Assembly: GCA_900167895.1 (NCBI GenBank)
Contig: FUZR01000002.1
Location: 372,001 to 436,000, forward strand
Direction of reading: 5' to 3'
From: Bacteroidales bacterium WCE2004
GTDB lineage: Bacteria > Bacteroidota > Bacteroidia > Bacteroidales > UBA932
Length of the DNA stretch: 64,000 nucleotides
A program made the position numbers and the translations under genes. A model generated the notes under the pieces. The model saw only the letters and a program-made list of their open reading frames with translations, made no database searches and was not told where the DNA came from. Positions 53,664-64,000 of this stretch are shown here, piece after piece (positions within the stretch are counted from its first letter, which is position 1; each line of letters begins with the position of its first letter).

Positions 53664-54787
53664 TACTGGTCCTCTTCCTCTTTTTTCTTGAGATTCGCGA
53701 CCAGGTCGCGCCCCCAGAGAACCCACACGGAAGCGGCCACGCCGGCCAGGAAGACGCACGCGAACAGGATCGTCACCTTGGACGGCTTGCTGCGCTTGAG
53801 CGGCACCTGCGGCGGGTTGATTACCGTGAAGACCGGCGTCTCGTGCTGCACCTTCGCCTGGGCGGCCTGCAGCTGCTGGGCGCAGGAATTATAGAGCTGG
53901 TAGCAGAGGTTCATCTCGTTCTGCAGGCGCTCCTGCTCGGTCCGGACGCGCTGGAGGACGACGCCCTGGTTGGAGTCGACATAGCGGGCGTAACGGGACT
54001 GGGCGGCATAGTAGTCCGCCTGGGCCTTGTCATAGAGCTGCTGATAGAAAGCGACATCCTGACGCGACTTCTGCGTCCGGTAATTGGTCACGTAGGTCTT
54101 CAGGCGCTCGATCACCTCCTCGGAGATCCGGGCGGCCACGTTCGGGTCCTGGGCCGTGACGGACAGCGAGATCACCGAAGTCTTCTTGTCCACGCCCAGC
54201 GAGACGCTCGAGCGGATGGCCTTGGCCACCCAGTCCTGCTCCTCGGTCAGCGCGGAAGGATCGATGGACGCATATCCCTCCACCTTCTCCTTCTTCTCAC
54301 GGAACAGGCCGATGAACCAGCCCAGCGCGCGCATCGGCGCACGGAAGGCGGCGCTCCACCAGGGGCTGCGGGTGTAGTCCTTCAGATACGTATAATAGTC
54401 GACCGTCTTCTTCTCCTTCCTGTCCATGAACTCCACCTGCACCGGGAACAGCTCCACCACGAAAGGCGTGGAGGTGACGATGTCCGGATACAGGTCGGGA
54501 TAGACAGCGTCGGACGTGCTCATCGTCGCGAGGTTGATGCCGGCCAGGCTCGCCAGCGAGCCGAGGCTGCTGCTGCTCTTGGCGACCGTCTCGGGCGCCA
54601 GCTTGGAAGAAACCGTATATTCCTTGGGAATGCTGAACCCGATCACCAGTCCCGCCACGGCGGCGATGCCGCACCATTTCAGGATCATCTTCCACTCCTT
54701 CAGGAGCTTGCGGAGCAGCTCCATGATGTCGATCTCGTCGTATTCCTCTTCCGCGAGCTGCGGTTCGACGTAATTCTTCTCTTCCAT
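53663..54787 (-). CDS. Wzz-type polysaccharide chain-length / copolymerase protein
   Basis: 374 residues. Two membrane helices: about 38-58 ([16 protein letters not shown]) and near 340-360 ([20 protein letters not shown]). The periplasmic part between them has long coiled-coil helices ([25 protein letters not shown]), and the proline-rich [17 protein letters not shown] precedes the second helix. There is no C-terminal kinase domain. It should set chain length and help export with the outer membrane protein encoded 9 bp upstream. Confidence 0.9.
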
Positions 54788-54796
54788 ACGGCGGCA

Positions 54797-57220
54797 CTAT
54801 TTACTGTTACGGGAAATCATGGAAACGAGCGTGACGACCATCGTGGCCAGGGAGGTGGCGGAAGTGGCGATCGACACGACCTCGCCGGTCGAGACTTCGC
54901 GCCGCTGCGGCTTCTCGCGGACGATGATCTCGCAACCCGGCTCGATCTTCGCGCCGAGGGTGGCGCGCTTGGAGGTGCCGTTCATATAGACGATCGTCGT
55001 CTTGTTGCGCGCGGCACGGAAACCGTAGCCACCGGCCGCTTCGATATAATAGGAAAGCGGCTTGCCGGGCACGTACATGACCGTATTGGGATAGACCACG
55101 TTGCCGCTGATGCGGACCGTGGAGAGCATCTCCGGGATGAACAGCCGGTCGCCCTCGCGCAGGATGACGTCATATTCGGAACCGGGATTGGCCAGCGCCC
55201 TGTCCAGTTCGATACCGACCGAATAGGTGTCGCTCAGGGTGACATCCTTCACGTCGATTTCGCCTTCCTGCTCATCGGCGTTCCGGGCGAGCTTTAGCGT
55301 GGCCTGCTGCACCTTGCGCTCCTCTTCGTTCATCTGGCGGGTCAGGGTCGCGCCGCGCAGATAAGCGAAGTCCGTCGGGCCGCCGGCGCGCTTGACCACC
55401 TCCGAAACACGCTCGCCGACCGTCAGCAGGACATAGGCGCCGGGGAAGGCGACCTCTCCGCTCACGTTCACGAACGCCTGCGGGCGGAAGCCGGGGCTGC
55501 GGCGGACGGAAACGATGTCATAAGGCTGCAGGAAAAACACGCTGTCAGTCAGTGCCAGGCCGTCCTGCAGTTCGAAGGAGAACATTTCGCCGATCACGTC
55601 GGTCGGCTGCAGGCTGCGCGGGTCGACGACCCGGCGGGCCACGTCGACACGTGCCAGGGAAGCGCCCTCCAGCAGACCGCCCGCCTCGAGAATCAGGTCC
55701 TCGACCGTCGTATTGTCGGAGAAGGGGAAGACGCCGGGACTGGCGACGAGGCCGTTGATGGTCAGCGTGCCGCGGTCCTTGATCTCGTGGATGCCGGAAA
55801 TGACCAGGATATCGTTCTTGCGGAGCAGGATGTCGTCGACTTGTCCGGCCAGCACGCCGGCCAGGTCGAGCGTCACCGTCTCGAGGCTGAGGTCGTCCTT
55901 CTCGCGCAGGATGAACGCGCGGCCCGTGAAGGCGTCTTCCTTCAGGCCGCCGGCGCCGGCAACCAGCTGGCGCACGGTAGCGATCTCCCTGCCGAGCTCG
56001 TACATGCCCGGACGGAACACGTAGCCGCGGACCTCCACCTTGTTGGAGAAGCGGTCCAGGCTGGCCCCGACCGAGACATTGTCGCCGTCGGCCAGCACGA
56101 AGTCGCGGGCGGCCGAGGCCTTGACGTTGTAGACCTCGCGCTCAGGGCCGGACTGGCGGACGACACGGAATTCGTCCCTATAGGAATCGTTGGTCAACCC
56201 GCCGGCATAGCCGATCAGGGTCTCCAGCGTCTCGTTGCCCAGGATCTCGTAGGACATCGGGCGCTTGACATTGCCGCTGATGGAGGCGAGGCCCACATAC
56301 GGAGGGACGATGATCACATCCCCTTCCCGCAGGGCGATGTCCGTCTCGGCCTTGCCGGCCATCAGGTATTCATAGATGTCGACGTTGGCGACATCCTTGC
56401 CGCCGCGGACGACACGGATCGCGCGGAGCGAACCGCGGGGCGTCACGCCGCCGGCACGGTACAGCGCGTGGAACACGCTCGAGAACGAAGACAGGCGGTA
56501 GGTGCCGGCCGTGCGGACCTCACCCATCACGTTCACCAGGATCGTACGGATCTGGCCGAGCGTCACGCTGACGGAAGTGTTCGGATTGCTGCCGCCCAGG
56601 CTGGAATATTTGGAAATCAACGCCTTGCGGATCTTCTCCGAAGCGGCGGCGATCGTCAGGCCGCCCACCTGGATGGGGCCGACCTGGCTGATGGTGATCC
56701 GGCCTTCGGGCGAGATGGTCCGGGTGTAGGAACCCTCGCTGTAGCCCCAGATCTCGATGACCAGCTGGTCTCCCGGGCCCAGACGGTAGTCCTGCGGGGT
56801 GGCGGCATTCTCATTCGGCTCGAACGTCAGGGTCGGGTTGCGGAAAATGTCGTGCCCGAAAATCTGGACCCCGTCCCCGTCCTCCGGCGAAGAGAACTGC
56901 GCAGTCAGGGCTTCTTCGAAGCCTTCGCCGTTGGAGATGGCCTCCTCGCGGGATTCGCGCTGGATGGAACCTTTGACAAGCGCCTGCTCGGTAACGGAAG
57001 TCTCCTGGCCCTGCGCGGCCTCATATTTCGCCTTGACGCGCTCCACCTGCTCCCGCGTGACGCCGCGGAGCAGCAGCTCCCGACCGATCTGGTCCTGGCT
57101 CTTCCCGGCGGCGACCGCCATCTTCACATAATTAACGACTTGATCGTCCGTCATCTGCGCCGAAGCGACAAAAGACAGGGAGAACAGCAGCAGCGCTGCT
57201 ATCAAGGAAATCCTCTTCAT
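54797..57220 (-). CDS. Wza-like polysaccharide export outer membrane protein with multiple SLBB domains
   Basis: 807 residues. Signal peptide (LIAALLLFSLSFVASA). A short N-terminal helical part (MTDDQVVNYVKMAVAAGKS) is followed by the poly_export domain (YRLGPGDQLVIEIWGYSEG) and repeated SLBB segments (ILVNVMGEVRTAGTYRL, ISGNVKRPMSYEI, VEVRGYVFRPGMYELG, LTINGLVASPGVFPF, VNVSGEVAFPGAYVL, VRISGNVVYPNTVMYVPGKP). A C-terminal hydrophobic stretch ends the protein. It should form the outer membrane exit channel of a capsule or exopolysaccharide. First gene of the minus-strand run 57220-49339. Confidence 0.93.
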   Translation of the reverse strand: MKRISLIAALLLFSLSFVASAQMTDDQVVNYVKMAVAAGKSQDQIGRELLLRGVTREQVERVKAKYEAAQGQETSVTEQALVKGSIQRESREEAISNGEGFEEALTAQFSSPEDGDGVQIFGHDIFRNPTLTFEPNENAATPQDYRLGPGDQLVIEIWGYSEGSYTRTISPEGRITISQVGPIQVGGLTIAAASEKIRKALISKYSSLGGSNPNTSVSVTLGQIRTILVNVMGEVRTAGTYRLSSFSSVFHALYRAGGVTPRGSLRAIRVVRGGKDVANVDIYEYLMAGKAETDIALREGDVIIVPPYVGLASISGNVKRPMSYEILGNETLETLIGYAGGLTNDSYRDEFRVVRQSGPEREVYNVKASAARDFVLADGDNVSVGASLDRFSNKVEVRGYVFRPGMYELGREIATVRQLVAGAGGLKEDAFTGRAFILREKDDLSLETVTLDLAGVLAGQVDDILLRKNDILVISGIHEIKDRGTLTINGLVASPGVFPFSDNTTVEDLILEAGGLLEGASLARVDVARRVVDPRSLQPTDVIGEMFSFELQDGLALTDSVFFLQPYDIVSVRRSPGFRPQAFVNVSGEVAFPGAYVLLTVGERVSEVVKRAGGPTDFAYLRGATLTRQMNEEERKVQQATLKLARNADEQEGEIDVKDVTLSDTYSVGIELDRALANPGSEYDVILREGDRLFIPEMLSTVRISGNVVYPNTVMYVPGKPLSYYIEAAGGYGFRAARNKTTIVYMNGTSKRATLGAKIEPGCEIIVREKPQRREVSTGEVVSIATSATSLATMVVTLVSMISRNSK

Positions 57221-57259
57221 ATTGATGATTATACTATTTCCAGTTTAATATATAGTGTA

Positions 57260-57291
57260 CAAATATAATGTAAAATCCGCTCTCCGCCAAA
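57260..57291 (-). promoter_or_regulatory. Promoter of the polysaccharide export/uvrA operon
   Basis: TTTG (57288-57291) and TATATTTG (57260-57267) on the minus strand with a 20-bp spacer. The leader to the ATG at 57220 is about 33 nt. Confidence 0.8.
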
Positions 57292-57347
57292 CAGGCGCCG
57301 TACACGCCCCCGATTTCGGGAAATAAAAATATTTTTTCGAAAGAGTG

Positions 57348-57377
57348 TTGCGGATTCCCAAATTATGTCTATCTTTG
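57348..57377 (+). promoter_or_regulatory. Promoter of tRNA-Asp
   Basis: TTG (57348-57350) and TATCTTTG (57370-57377) with a 19-bp spacer, 27 nt before the tRNA 5' end. Confidence 0.8.
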
Positions 57378-57404
57378 CATCCGCATTCGGAAACGAAACA
57401 ACCT

Positions 57405-57479
57405 GGTGTGGTAGTTCAGTTTGGTTAGAATGCCGGCCTGTCACGCCGGAGGTCGCGAGTTCGAGCCTCGTCCGCACCG
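57405..57479 (+). tRNA. tRNA-Asp (anticodon GTC)
   Basis: 75 nt. Acceptor stem GGTGTGG pairs with CCGCACC (one G-T pair) plus discriminator G. D-arm TAGTTCAGTTTGGTTAGAA; anticodon stem CCGGC/GCCGG around CTGTCAC with GTC at 57440-57442; T-arm GTTCGAGCC. CCA is not encoded. Confidence 0.95.
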
Positions 57480-57481
57480 CT

Positions 57482-57507
57482 AGGAGCCAGTCTTTTGACT
57501 GGCTCCT
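57482..57507 (+). terminator. Terminator of tRNA-Asp
   Basis: AGGAGCCAGTC-TTTT-GACTGGCTCCT, an 11-bp perfect stem, followed by TTCTATTT. Confidence 0.93.
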
Positions 57508-57699
57508 TTCTATTTATCCCCCCGGAACTCGCGACCTCACGCTCCCCTCCCGCCTTTTCCGGGCCAGTCACCCACGAGATTTCCCCTAGCCGGGCAGCTA
57601 CCGCTTTCTCCGGCAGCGAGCCCCGTAATGCGAGGCTGCGGTGCCAAGCCCTGCCCGGCCCCGACCGGGCATCTCAACGCAGTCGACCAGCCGCGAAAG

Positions 57700-57736
57700 T
57701 GCTCCTAGGGGTCCATCGCCTGGACCCCTAGGAGCA
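57700..57736. repeat. Perfect 16-bp inverted repeat
   Basis: TGCTCCTAGGGGTCCA and TGGACCCCTAGGAGCA around a 5-nt loop (TCGCC), then AAAAAA. The flanks are not right for a terminator on either strand (A rather than T follows on plus). A degenerate echo (TTTGCTCCT, TTTTTTGGACC) follows within 40 bp. Confidence 0.75.
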
Positions 57737-57790
57737 AAAAAGGCCGTATTTGCTCCTACCCTGCAATTTTTTGGACCACTAGGCGCACCC

Positions 57791-57871
57791 CACCTCGCCC
57801 ACCTCGCCCACCTCGCCCATCCACCCATCCACCCATCTCCCCATCCCACATCACCCCATCTCCCACCCTCC
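57791..57871. repeat. Low-complexity C-rich tandem repeats
   Basis: CACCTCGCC three times in tandem (57791-57817), then CATCCACC/CATCTCCC-like units. Strong strand bias, C-rich on plus. Confidence 0.8.
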
Positions 57872-58032
57872 CCATACCAAACACCCCTCTTCCCCTCATC
57901 CTCACCGGCCGCGCCCCGTTTTTGTATATTGCTGATTGTTAACCATTTCCAATTATTCTTAGGGGGAAATCCCCCAAAGCGAAATCATAATTGTTTCACT
58001 GATAAACACTTACAAAAACAGCCCCTCCAGAG

Positions 58033-58161
58033 ATGCCCGATCAGGTCGGGCATGACGGGCAAAGGTAGGTCGGGCAGGACCTGGCACCACCGCCGGACAT
58101 CGCGTCCGGCGGTTACGGGCGATGTCCGCCCCGAGCTCCGGATGGCTCGGGGCGGACGCCC
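58033..58161. repeat. Cluster of REP-like hairpins
   Basis: ATGCCCGA-tcagg-TCGGGCAT (58033-58053), CCGCCGGAC-atcgc-GTCCGGCGG (58090-58112), and a longer arm pair around CCGCCCCGAGC / GCTCGGGGCGG (58117-58136 with 58145-58161). No coding potential. Confidence 0.75.
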
Positions 58162-58210
58162 GTTGCCGACAAGTATGGTAGCTGCCCGGCAGGGGCTAAA
58201 GATGGGGATG

Positions 58211-58298
58211 CCGGGCACAAAAAGGGGGTCTGGTGTGCCCGGGGAGGAGAAAAAAGGGTTCCCGGGCACAAAAAGGGGCCCAAATGTGCCCGGGGAGG
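58211..58298. repeat. Two direct repeats, each an inverted repeat
   Basis: Copies at 58211-58247 and 58262-58298 (period 51 bp). Each starts CCGGGCACAAAAAGGGG and ends TGTGCCCGGGGAGG, so each can form a CCGGGCACA/TGTGCCCGG hairpin. Confidence 0.8.
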
Positions 58299-58411
58299 CA
58301 GGCAGCGGGGTTGTCGGAGCAGGCGACGGGGCTGTCGGAAAAGGCGTCGGAGAGAGAGGTCCGATCCGGCCGGAAAGGGCGCCGGACAGATTTCAAACAG
58401 ATTTCAATTAG

Positions 58412-60685
<2,274 letters not shown>

Positions 60686-60702
60686 ATAGGGCGACGACAC
60701 TG

Positions 60703-60732
60703 AAAAGACGGCTGTGCGCAGCCGTCTTTTTT
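60703..60732 (+). terminator. Terminator of the GH10-CE1 gene
   Basis: AAAAGACGGCTG-tgcg-CAGCCGTCTTTT followed by TT, 17 bp after the stop. Confidence 0.92.
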
Positions 60733-60733
60733 G

Positions 60734-60741
60734 TATCTTTG
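60734..60741 (+). promoter_or_regulatory. -7 element of the AspT-like transporter gene, leaderless type
   Basis: TATCTTTG ends 4 nt before the ATG at 60746 and directly follows the preceding terminator. Confidence 0.7.
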
Positions 60742-60745
60742 CACC

Positions 60746-62434
60746 ATGAAAGAGTTGTTCCTGGGATCGGGCATCGCCCACACCATCCTGCTGTTCGCCA
60801 TCGTCATCGCTTCCGGCCTCTGGCTCGGGAAGAAGAAGGTCAAGGGGATCTCGATCGGTTCCACCTGGATCCTCTTCCTGGGCATCCTGCTCAGCCATTT
60901 CGGCTTCCGCGCCGATCCGGCCGCGCTGGCCTTCATGAAGGATTTCGGACTCATCCTGTTCGTGTTCTCCATCGGCATGCAGGTCGGCCCCGGATTCTTC
61001 CAGTCCTTCAAGAAAGGCGGCGTGGGCCTGAACCTGCTGGCTGCCGGGATGATCCTGCTCGGCGTCCTCGTGACGCTGTCCATCCACTGGATCACCGGAG
61101 AGAGCCTGACCACGATGGTCGGCGTGCTGTCCGGGGCCGTGACCAACACGCCCGGTCTGGGCGCCGCCCAGCACACGATGCTCGACGCGCTGGTGGCCGA
61201 GGGCCAGACGGCACAGGCTGCCGAAGAGGCGACCGCCGCCCTCGCCTCCGCCTACGCGGTCTCCTACCCGCTCGGCGTGATCGGCGTCATTTTCGTGCTC
61301 ATCCTGCTCAAGAGCCTCTTCCGGATTGACCTGAAGAAAGAGCGCGCCGAGCTCGAGGAGCGCGACAAGGATGGCCAGGACACTGCCCGCCGCATGCATT
61401 GCGAGGTGGAGAATCCCGCCGTCTTCGGCAAGAAACTCTCCGAAGTCATGGTCGGCCACGCCGACCAGTTCCTCGTCTCCCGCCTGATGCGCGGCAGCGA
61501 GATCTTCAGTCCCGGTCCGGACACCGTCCTGCTGCAGGGCGACAAAGTCCTGATCGTCACCTCCCAGGCCAACGTGGACGCCGTGCGCGTCGTCTTCGGC
61601 GAAGAGGTGCCGATGCACCTCGAGGACTGGCTGGAGCAGGACGAGAACCTCGTGATCCGCCGCCTGTGCATATCCAGGTCCTCGCTGACCGGCAAGCAGC
61701 TGCGCGGCCTGCACATCCGCAGCACCTACGGCGTCACCGTCACGCGCGTGGCGCGCGCCGGCGTGGAACTGGTCGCCCGCCCCACCCTGCAGCTGCAGAT
61801 GGGCGACACCATCACCGTCGTCGGCACGGTCGAAGGCATCGACCAGGTGGCCAGGATCGTCGGTAACAAGCCCGAGACGCTGTCCCGGCCCAACCTCGTG
61901 CCCATCTTCTTCGGCATCGCCATCGGCGTGATCGTCGGCTCCGTTCCCATCGCCTTCCCGGGCATCCCGCAGCCGGTCAAGCTCGGCCTCGCGGGCGGCC
62001 CGCTGATCATCGCCATCCTGCTGGGCCATTTCGGCCCGAAATGGGGCATCACCACCTACACCACCATCAGCGCCAACATGATGCTCCGCGAAGTCGGCAT
62101 CAGCTTCTTCATGGCGGCCGTCGGCCTGGGTGCCGGCGAGAACTTCGTCAGCTCCGTGGTGAGCGGCGGCTACCGGTGGATCCTCTACGGCGCACTGATC
62201 ACCCTGATCCCGACCTTCCTGACCGGGCTGGTCGCCCGGCTCGTCTTCAAGTTCAACTTCTACCGGATCTGCGGCCTGATCTCCGGCGGCAGCACCAACC
62301 CGCCGACCCTTGCCTTCGCGCAGGGCGCCTACGGCACGGACTACACCTCCATCAACTACGCCACGGTCTACCCGCTGACGACGTTCCTGCGAGTGCTTTC
62401 CGCCCAGGTACTCATCCTTTTCGCTATCGCATAA
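60746..62434 (+). CDS. AspT/YidE-family (AAEx) transporter with two TrkA-C domains
   Basis: 562 residues. Membrane halves at about 1-165 and 375-562 contain the duplicated family motifs (FSIGMQVGPGFF, VLSGAVTNTPGLGAAQHTML; later LISGGSTNPPTLAFAQ). In between are two RCK_C/TrkA-C ligand-binding domains (VMVGHADQFLVSRLMRGSEI and LRGLHIRSTYGVTVTRVAR). The best-known member exchanges aspartate and alanine; many homologues have unknown substrates. Inner membrane. Single gene with a leaderless-type promoter; the next gene starts 10 bp later and may be co-transcribed. Confidence 0.9.
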   Translation: MKELFLGSGIAHTILLFAIVIASGLWLGKKKVKGISIGSTWILFLGILLSHFGFRADPAALAFMKDFGLILFVFSIGMQVGPGFFQSFKKGGVGLNLLAAGMILLGVLVTLSIHWITGESLTTMVGVLSGAVTNTPGLGAAQHTMLDALVAEGQTAQAAEEATAALASAYAVSYPLGVIGVIFVLILLKSLFRIDLKKERAELEERDKDGQDTARRMHCEVENPAVFGKKLSEVMVGHADQFLVSRLMRGSEIFSPGPDTVLLQGDKVLIVTSQANVDAVRVVFGEEVPMHLEDWLEQDENLVIRRLCISRSSLTGKQLRGLHIRSTYGVTVTRVARAGVELVARPTLQLQMGDTITVVGTVEGIDQVARIVGNKPETLSRPNLVPIFFGIAIGVIVGSVPIAFPGIPQPVKLGLAGGPLIIAILLGHFGPKWGITTYTTISANMMLREVGISFFMAAVGLGAGENFVSSVVSGGYRWILYGALITLIPTFLTGLVARLVFKFNFYRICGLISGGSTNPPTLAFAQGAYGTDYTSINYATVYPLTTFLRVLSAQVLILFAIA

Positions 62435-62444
62435 ATCATTGTAT

Positions 62445-63104
62445 ATGAATAAACTGCTGATTGCCGCCAGCTGCGCGCTGGCCCTGCTCGCAGGCTGCGC
62501 GCCCGCAGAAGAGAAGCTGCAGACCGGCGACCTCGTCTTCGTCGGCATCCCCGCCGACTACAGCCTCGACCACGACTCGATGGACAGCGCCATCACGGAA
62601 GCCACCGGCGGGCAGACCGGCCTCAACCGCATCCACACCGCCATCGTGGAAGTGGACGCCGAAGGCCAGGTCTGGATCATCGACGCCACCATCAAATACG
62701 GCGTGGACCGGCATCCGCTGGACACCTTCATCAAGCAGTTTACCCTCCGGGACGGCAGCCTGCCGGTCTTCGAGGTCAAGCGGCTCCGCGACGACGCGCG
62801 CGCCGCGGAATCCGTCCAGAATGCCAAGAAATACCTCGGCCAGCCCTACGACGTCACCTTCCTGCCGGACAACGGCGCCTGCTACTGCACGGAGCTGGTC
62901 TATGACAGCTATCTCGACGAAGCAGGCGCGCCCATCTTCCACAGCGCCCCGATGAATTTCAGGAACGCCGACGGCGAGATGCCCCGCTACTGGGAGCAGC
63001 TCTTCGCGCGGATCGGCCAGCCCGTCCCGCAGGGCGTCCCCGGCACCAATCCCCAGGCTATGTCCGAAGAGCCTGCGCTGCGGAGCGTAAACGCAGCGCT
63101 CTGA
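62445..63104 (+). CDS. YiiX/permuted papain-like (NlpC/P60-related) lipoprotein
   Basis: 219 residues from MNKLLIAASCALALLAGC (lipid Cys about 18). LQTGDLVFVGIP is the entry motif of YiiX-like enzymes, the catalytic His is in NRIHTAIVEV and the catalytic Cys in GACYCTELVYDSY; the permuted order (His before Cys) is typical. It may cleave amide bonds in cell-wall peptides or lipids; the substrate is unknown. The last 47 bp overlap the convergent trkH gene. Confidence 0.85.
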   Translation: MNKLLIAASCALALLAGCAPAEEKLQTGDLVFVGIPADYSLDHDSMDSAITEATGGQTGLNRIHTAIVEVDAEGQVWIIDATIKYGVDRHPLDTFIKQFTLRDGSLPVFEVKRLRDDARAAESVQNAKKYLGQPYDVTFLPDNGACYCTELVYDSYLDEAGAPIFHSAPMNFRNADGEMPRYWEQLFARIGQPVPQGVPGTNPQAMSEEPALRSVNAAL

Positions 63105-64000
63105 TAAAGTACAGGATCGGGAAGATCTCCAGACGGCCGACGAGCATCTCGAGCGCAGAAGAAAGCTTGAGGACGACCGGCACGGCTGCATAGTTGGCCA
63201 TCGATCCGACATCGCCGAATCCCGGCCCCACATTGCCGATACAAGCGACGGATGCCGTCAGGCCCGTCGTGAAATCCATTCCGAACGCCATGTTGAAGCC
63301 CGCCACCAGGGCCACGATGACCAGGTAGCAGAAGATGTAGCCCAGAGCGTCGTCGACCTGCCGTGCGTCCCGCGGGCGGCCGTCCACCCGGATCGCCCGG
63401 ACGGTGCCGGGCTCGGTAGACGCCCCCACGCGGTTATAGATCCCCTTGAAAGCCAGGATAATGCGGTCGATCTTGATGCCGCCCGAGGTCGATCCCGAAC
63501 AGCCGCAGACCAGCGAGCAGATCACCAGGACAGCCATCGAAAGTACCGGCCACGCGGTCGTGTCCTGCGTGGCGAATCCCGTCGTCGTGGCGATGGAGGC
63601 CACCTGGAAGGTCGCGTCGCGGAGCGCCGGCCCGAAAGCGTCGTAATCGCCGTGGACGAGCAGGTCGCCCGTGATCAGGAAGATGGAGCCGCCCACCATG
63701 AAAAGGAAAACCCGGAAAATCTCCGACTTGAACAGGTTGCGCCCGCTCCCCCGCACGAAACTCAGGAACAGGAGGCCGAAATTGGCGCCGGCGGCCAGCA
63801 TGGCCACGCTGAGCACCATCTCCGCGGCCGGATTGGCATAGAAGGCGATGCTCGCGTTGCGCGTACAGAAACCGCAGGTGCTGCACGCAGACATCGCATT
63901 GGTGACGGCGTCGAACCAGCCCATGCCCGTCAGCTTCAGCGAAAGTCCGGTCAGCACGGTGAGCACGACGTACGTGACGAGCAGCCGGTTGGCGAAAGGC
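63058..64000 (-). CDS. trkH: TrkH-family potassium uptake channel subunit, N-terminal part outside the window
   Basis: The frame is open to the right edge, giving 313 codons. Pore motifs of the later repeats are visible: SACSTCGFCTRN, SIATTTGFATQD, CGCSGSTSGGIK and CIGNVGPGFGDVG, with membrane helices between them. The first filter has STCGF where many members have STGGF. It should be the membrane pore of a Trk-type K+ transporter; the TrkA partner is not in the window. The end overlaps the YiiX-like gene tail to tail, with a GCGCTGCG/CGCAGCGC inverted repeat in the overlap. Confidence 0.92.
   Translation of the reverse strand, partial: PFANRLLVTYVVLTVLTGLSLKLTGMGWFDAVTNAMSACSTCGFCTRNASIAFYANPAAEMVLSVAMLAAGANFGLLFLSFVRGSGRNLFKSEIFRVFLFMVGGSIFLITGDLLVHGDYDAFGPALRDATFQVASIATTTGFATQDTTAWPVLSMAVLVICSLVCGCSGSTSGGIKIDRIILAFKGIYNRVGASTEPGTVRAIRVDGRPRDARQVDDALGYIFCYLVIVALVAGFNMAFGMDFTTGLTASVACIGNVGPGFGDVGSMANYAAVPVVLKLSSALEMLVGRLEIFPILYFIRALRLRSAAQALRT

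Noticed and set aside
57700..57736. The perfect 16-bp hairpin as a transcription terminator
   Set aside because: It is followed by A residues on the plus strand, and the minus-strand side lacks a T run. No gene end is nearby.
58211..58298. CRISPR-like array
   Set aside because: Only two units, a spacing that does not fit spacers, and the repeats are internally palindromic along most of their length. No cas gene is present.
57641..58411. A 256-codon plus-strand frame downstream of tRNA-Asp
   Set aside because: It runs through C-rich tandem repeats and REP-like palindromes, has no start context and encodes low-complexity Pro/Arg/Gly sequence.

Overview
The window comes from a high-GC member of the Bacteroidota, almost certainly order Bacteroidales from a gut or rumen type habitat. 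The evidence is a SusC/SusD polysaccharide utilisation locus, many Bacteroidota -7 promoter elements (TAnnTTTG), a complete Na+-NQR operon, ATP-type PEP carboxykinase, multi-modular xylan-degrading enzymes and a TolC/HlyD export system with its own NtrC-type regulator. No rRNA, CRISPR array, phage gene or transposase was seen. Assignment below order level is not supportable from the sequence alone.

Layout. 1-6.3 kb: an export module (HlyD adaptor cut by the left edge, a TlpA-like thioredoxin lipoprotein, TolC) with an adjacent short histidine kinase and sigma-54-dependent response regulator. Matching sigma-54-like promoters and palindromic GTGTAAAG/CTTTACAC sites sit upstream of both the adaptor and tolC. 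6.3-19.5 kb: a nine-gene minus-strand PUL (AgaS-like SIS isomerase, GatZ/KbaZ family protein, PfkB kinase, GH36-like glycosidase, SusC, SusD, a SusE-position lipoprotein, a lipoprotein amidohydrolase and a histidine phosphatase). It is divergent from a DeoR-type regulator and an EamA transporter (19.7-21.5 kb). The content suggests harvest and intracellular catabolism of galactosamine/GalNAc or a related hexose through tagatose-6-phosphate. 21.6-23.8 kb: an esterase-GH43-CBM6 fusion. 24-35 kb: recQ, pckA, lemA, a DUF2207 protein, recG, a GNAT acetyltransferase and an S9 peptidase. 35-39.6 kb (minus): acyl-ACP thioesterase, Nif3-like protein, YqeY-like protein and a UvrD/PcrA helicase. 39.7-45.5 kb: nqrABCDEF. 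45.6-49.3 kb: a lipoprotein and three tandem GT14-type glycosyltransferases. 49.3-57.2 kb (minus): a polysaccharide export/chain-length pair, uvrA and two more glycosyltransferases in one tightly overlapping run. 57.4 kb: tRNA-Asp(GTC), followed by about 1 kb without genes but full of palindromes. 58.5-60.7 kb: a GH10 xylanase-CE1 esterase fusion. 60.7-64 kb: an AspT/YidE-type transporter, a YiiX-like papain-fold lipoprotein and the C-terminal part of TrkH, cut by the right edge.

Most unusual observation. recG and the uvrD/pcrA gene each carry an in-frame insertion of about 131-146 bp. Both insertions share a conserved palindromic core, and each is bracketed by its own long inverted repeat. 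The two copies lie in opposite orientation relative to the host reading frame, yet both stay open. This looks like a protein-coding-tolerant palindromic repeat family, comparable in behaviour to the Rickettsia palindromic elements. A second recurring signal is a set of promoters whose -7 element ends only 4-8 nt before the start codon, which predicts leaderless mRNAs.
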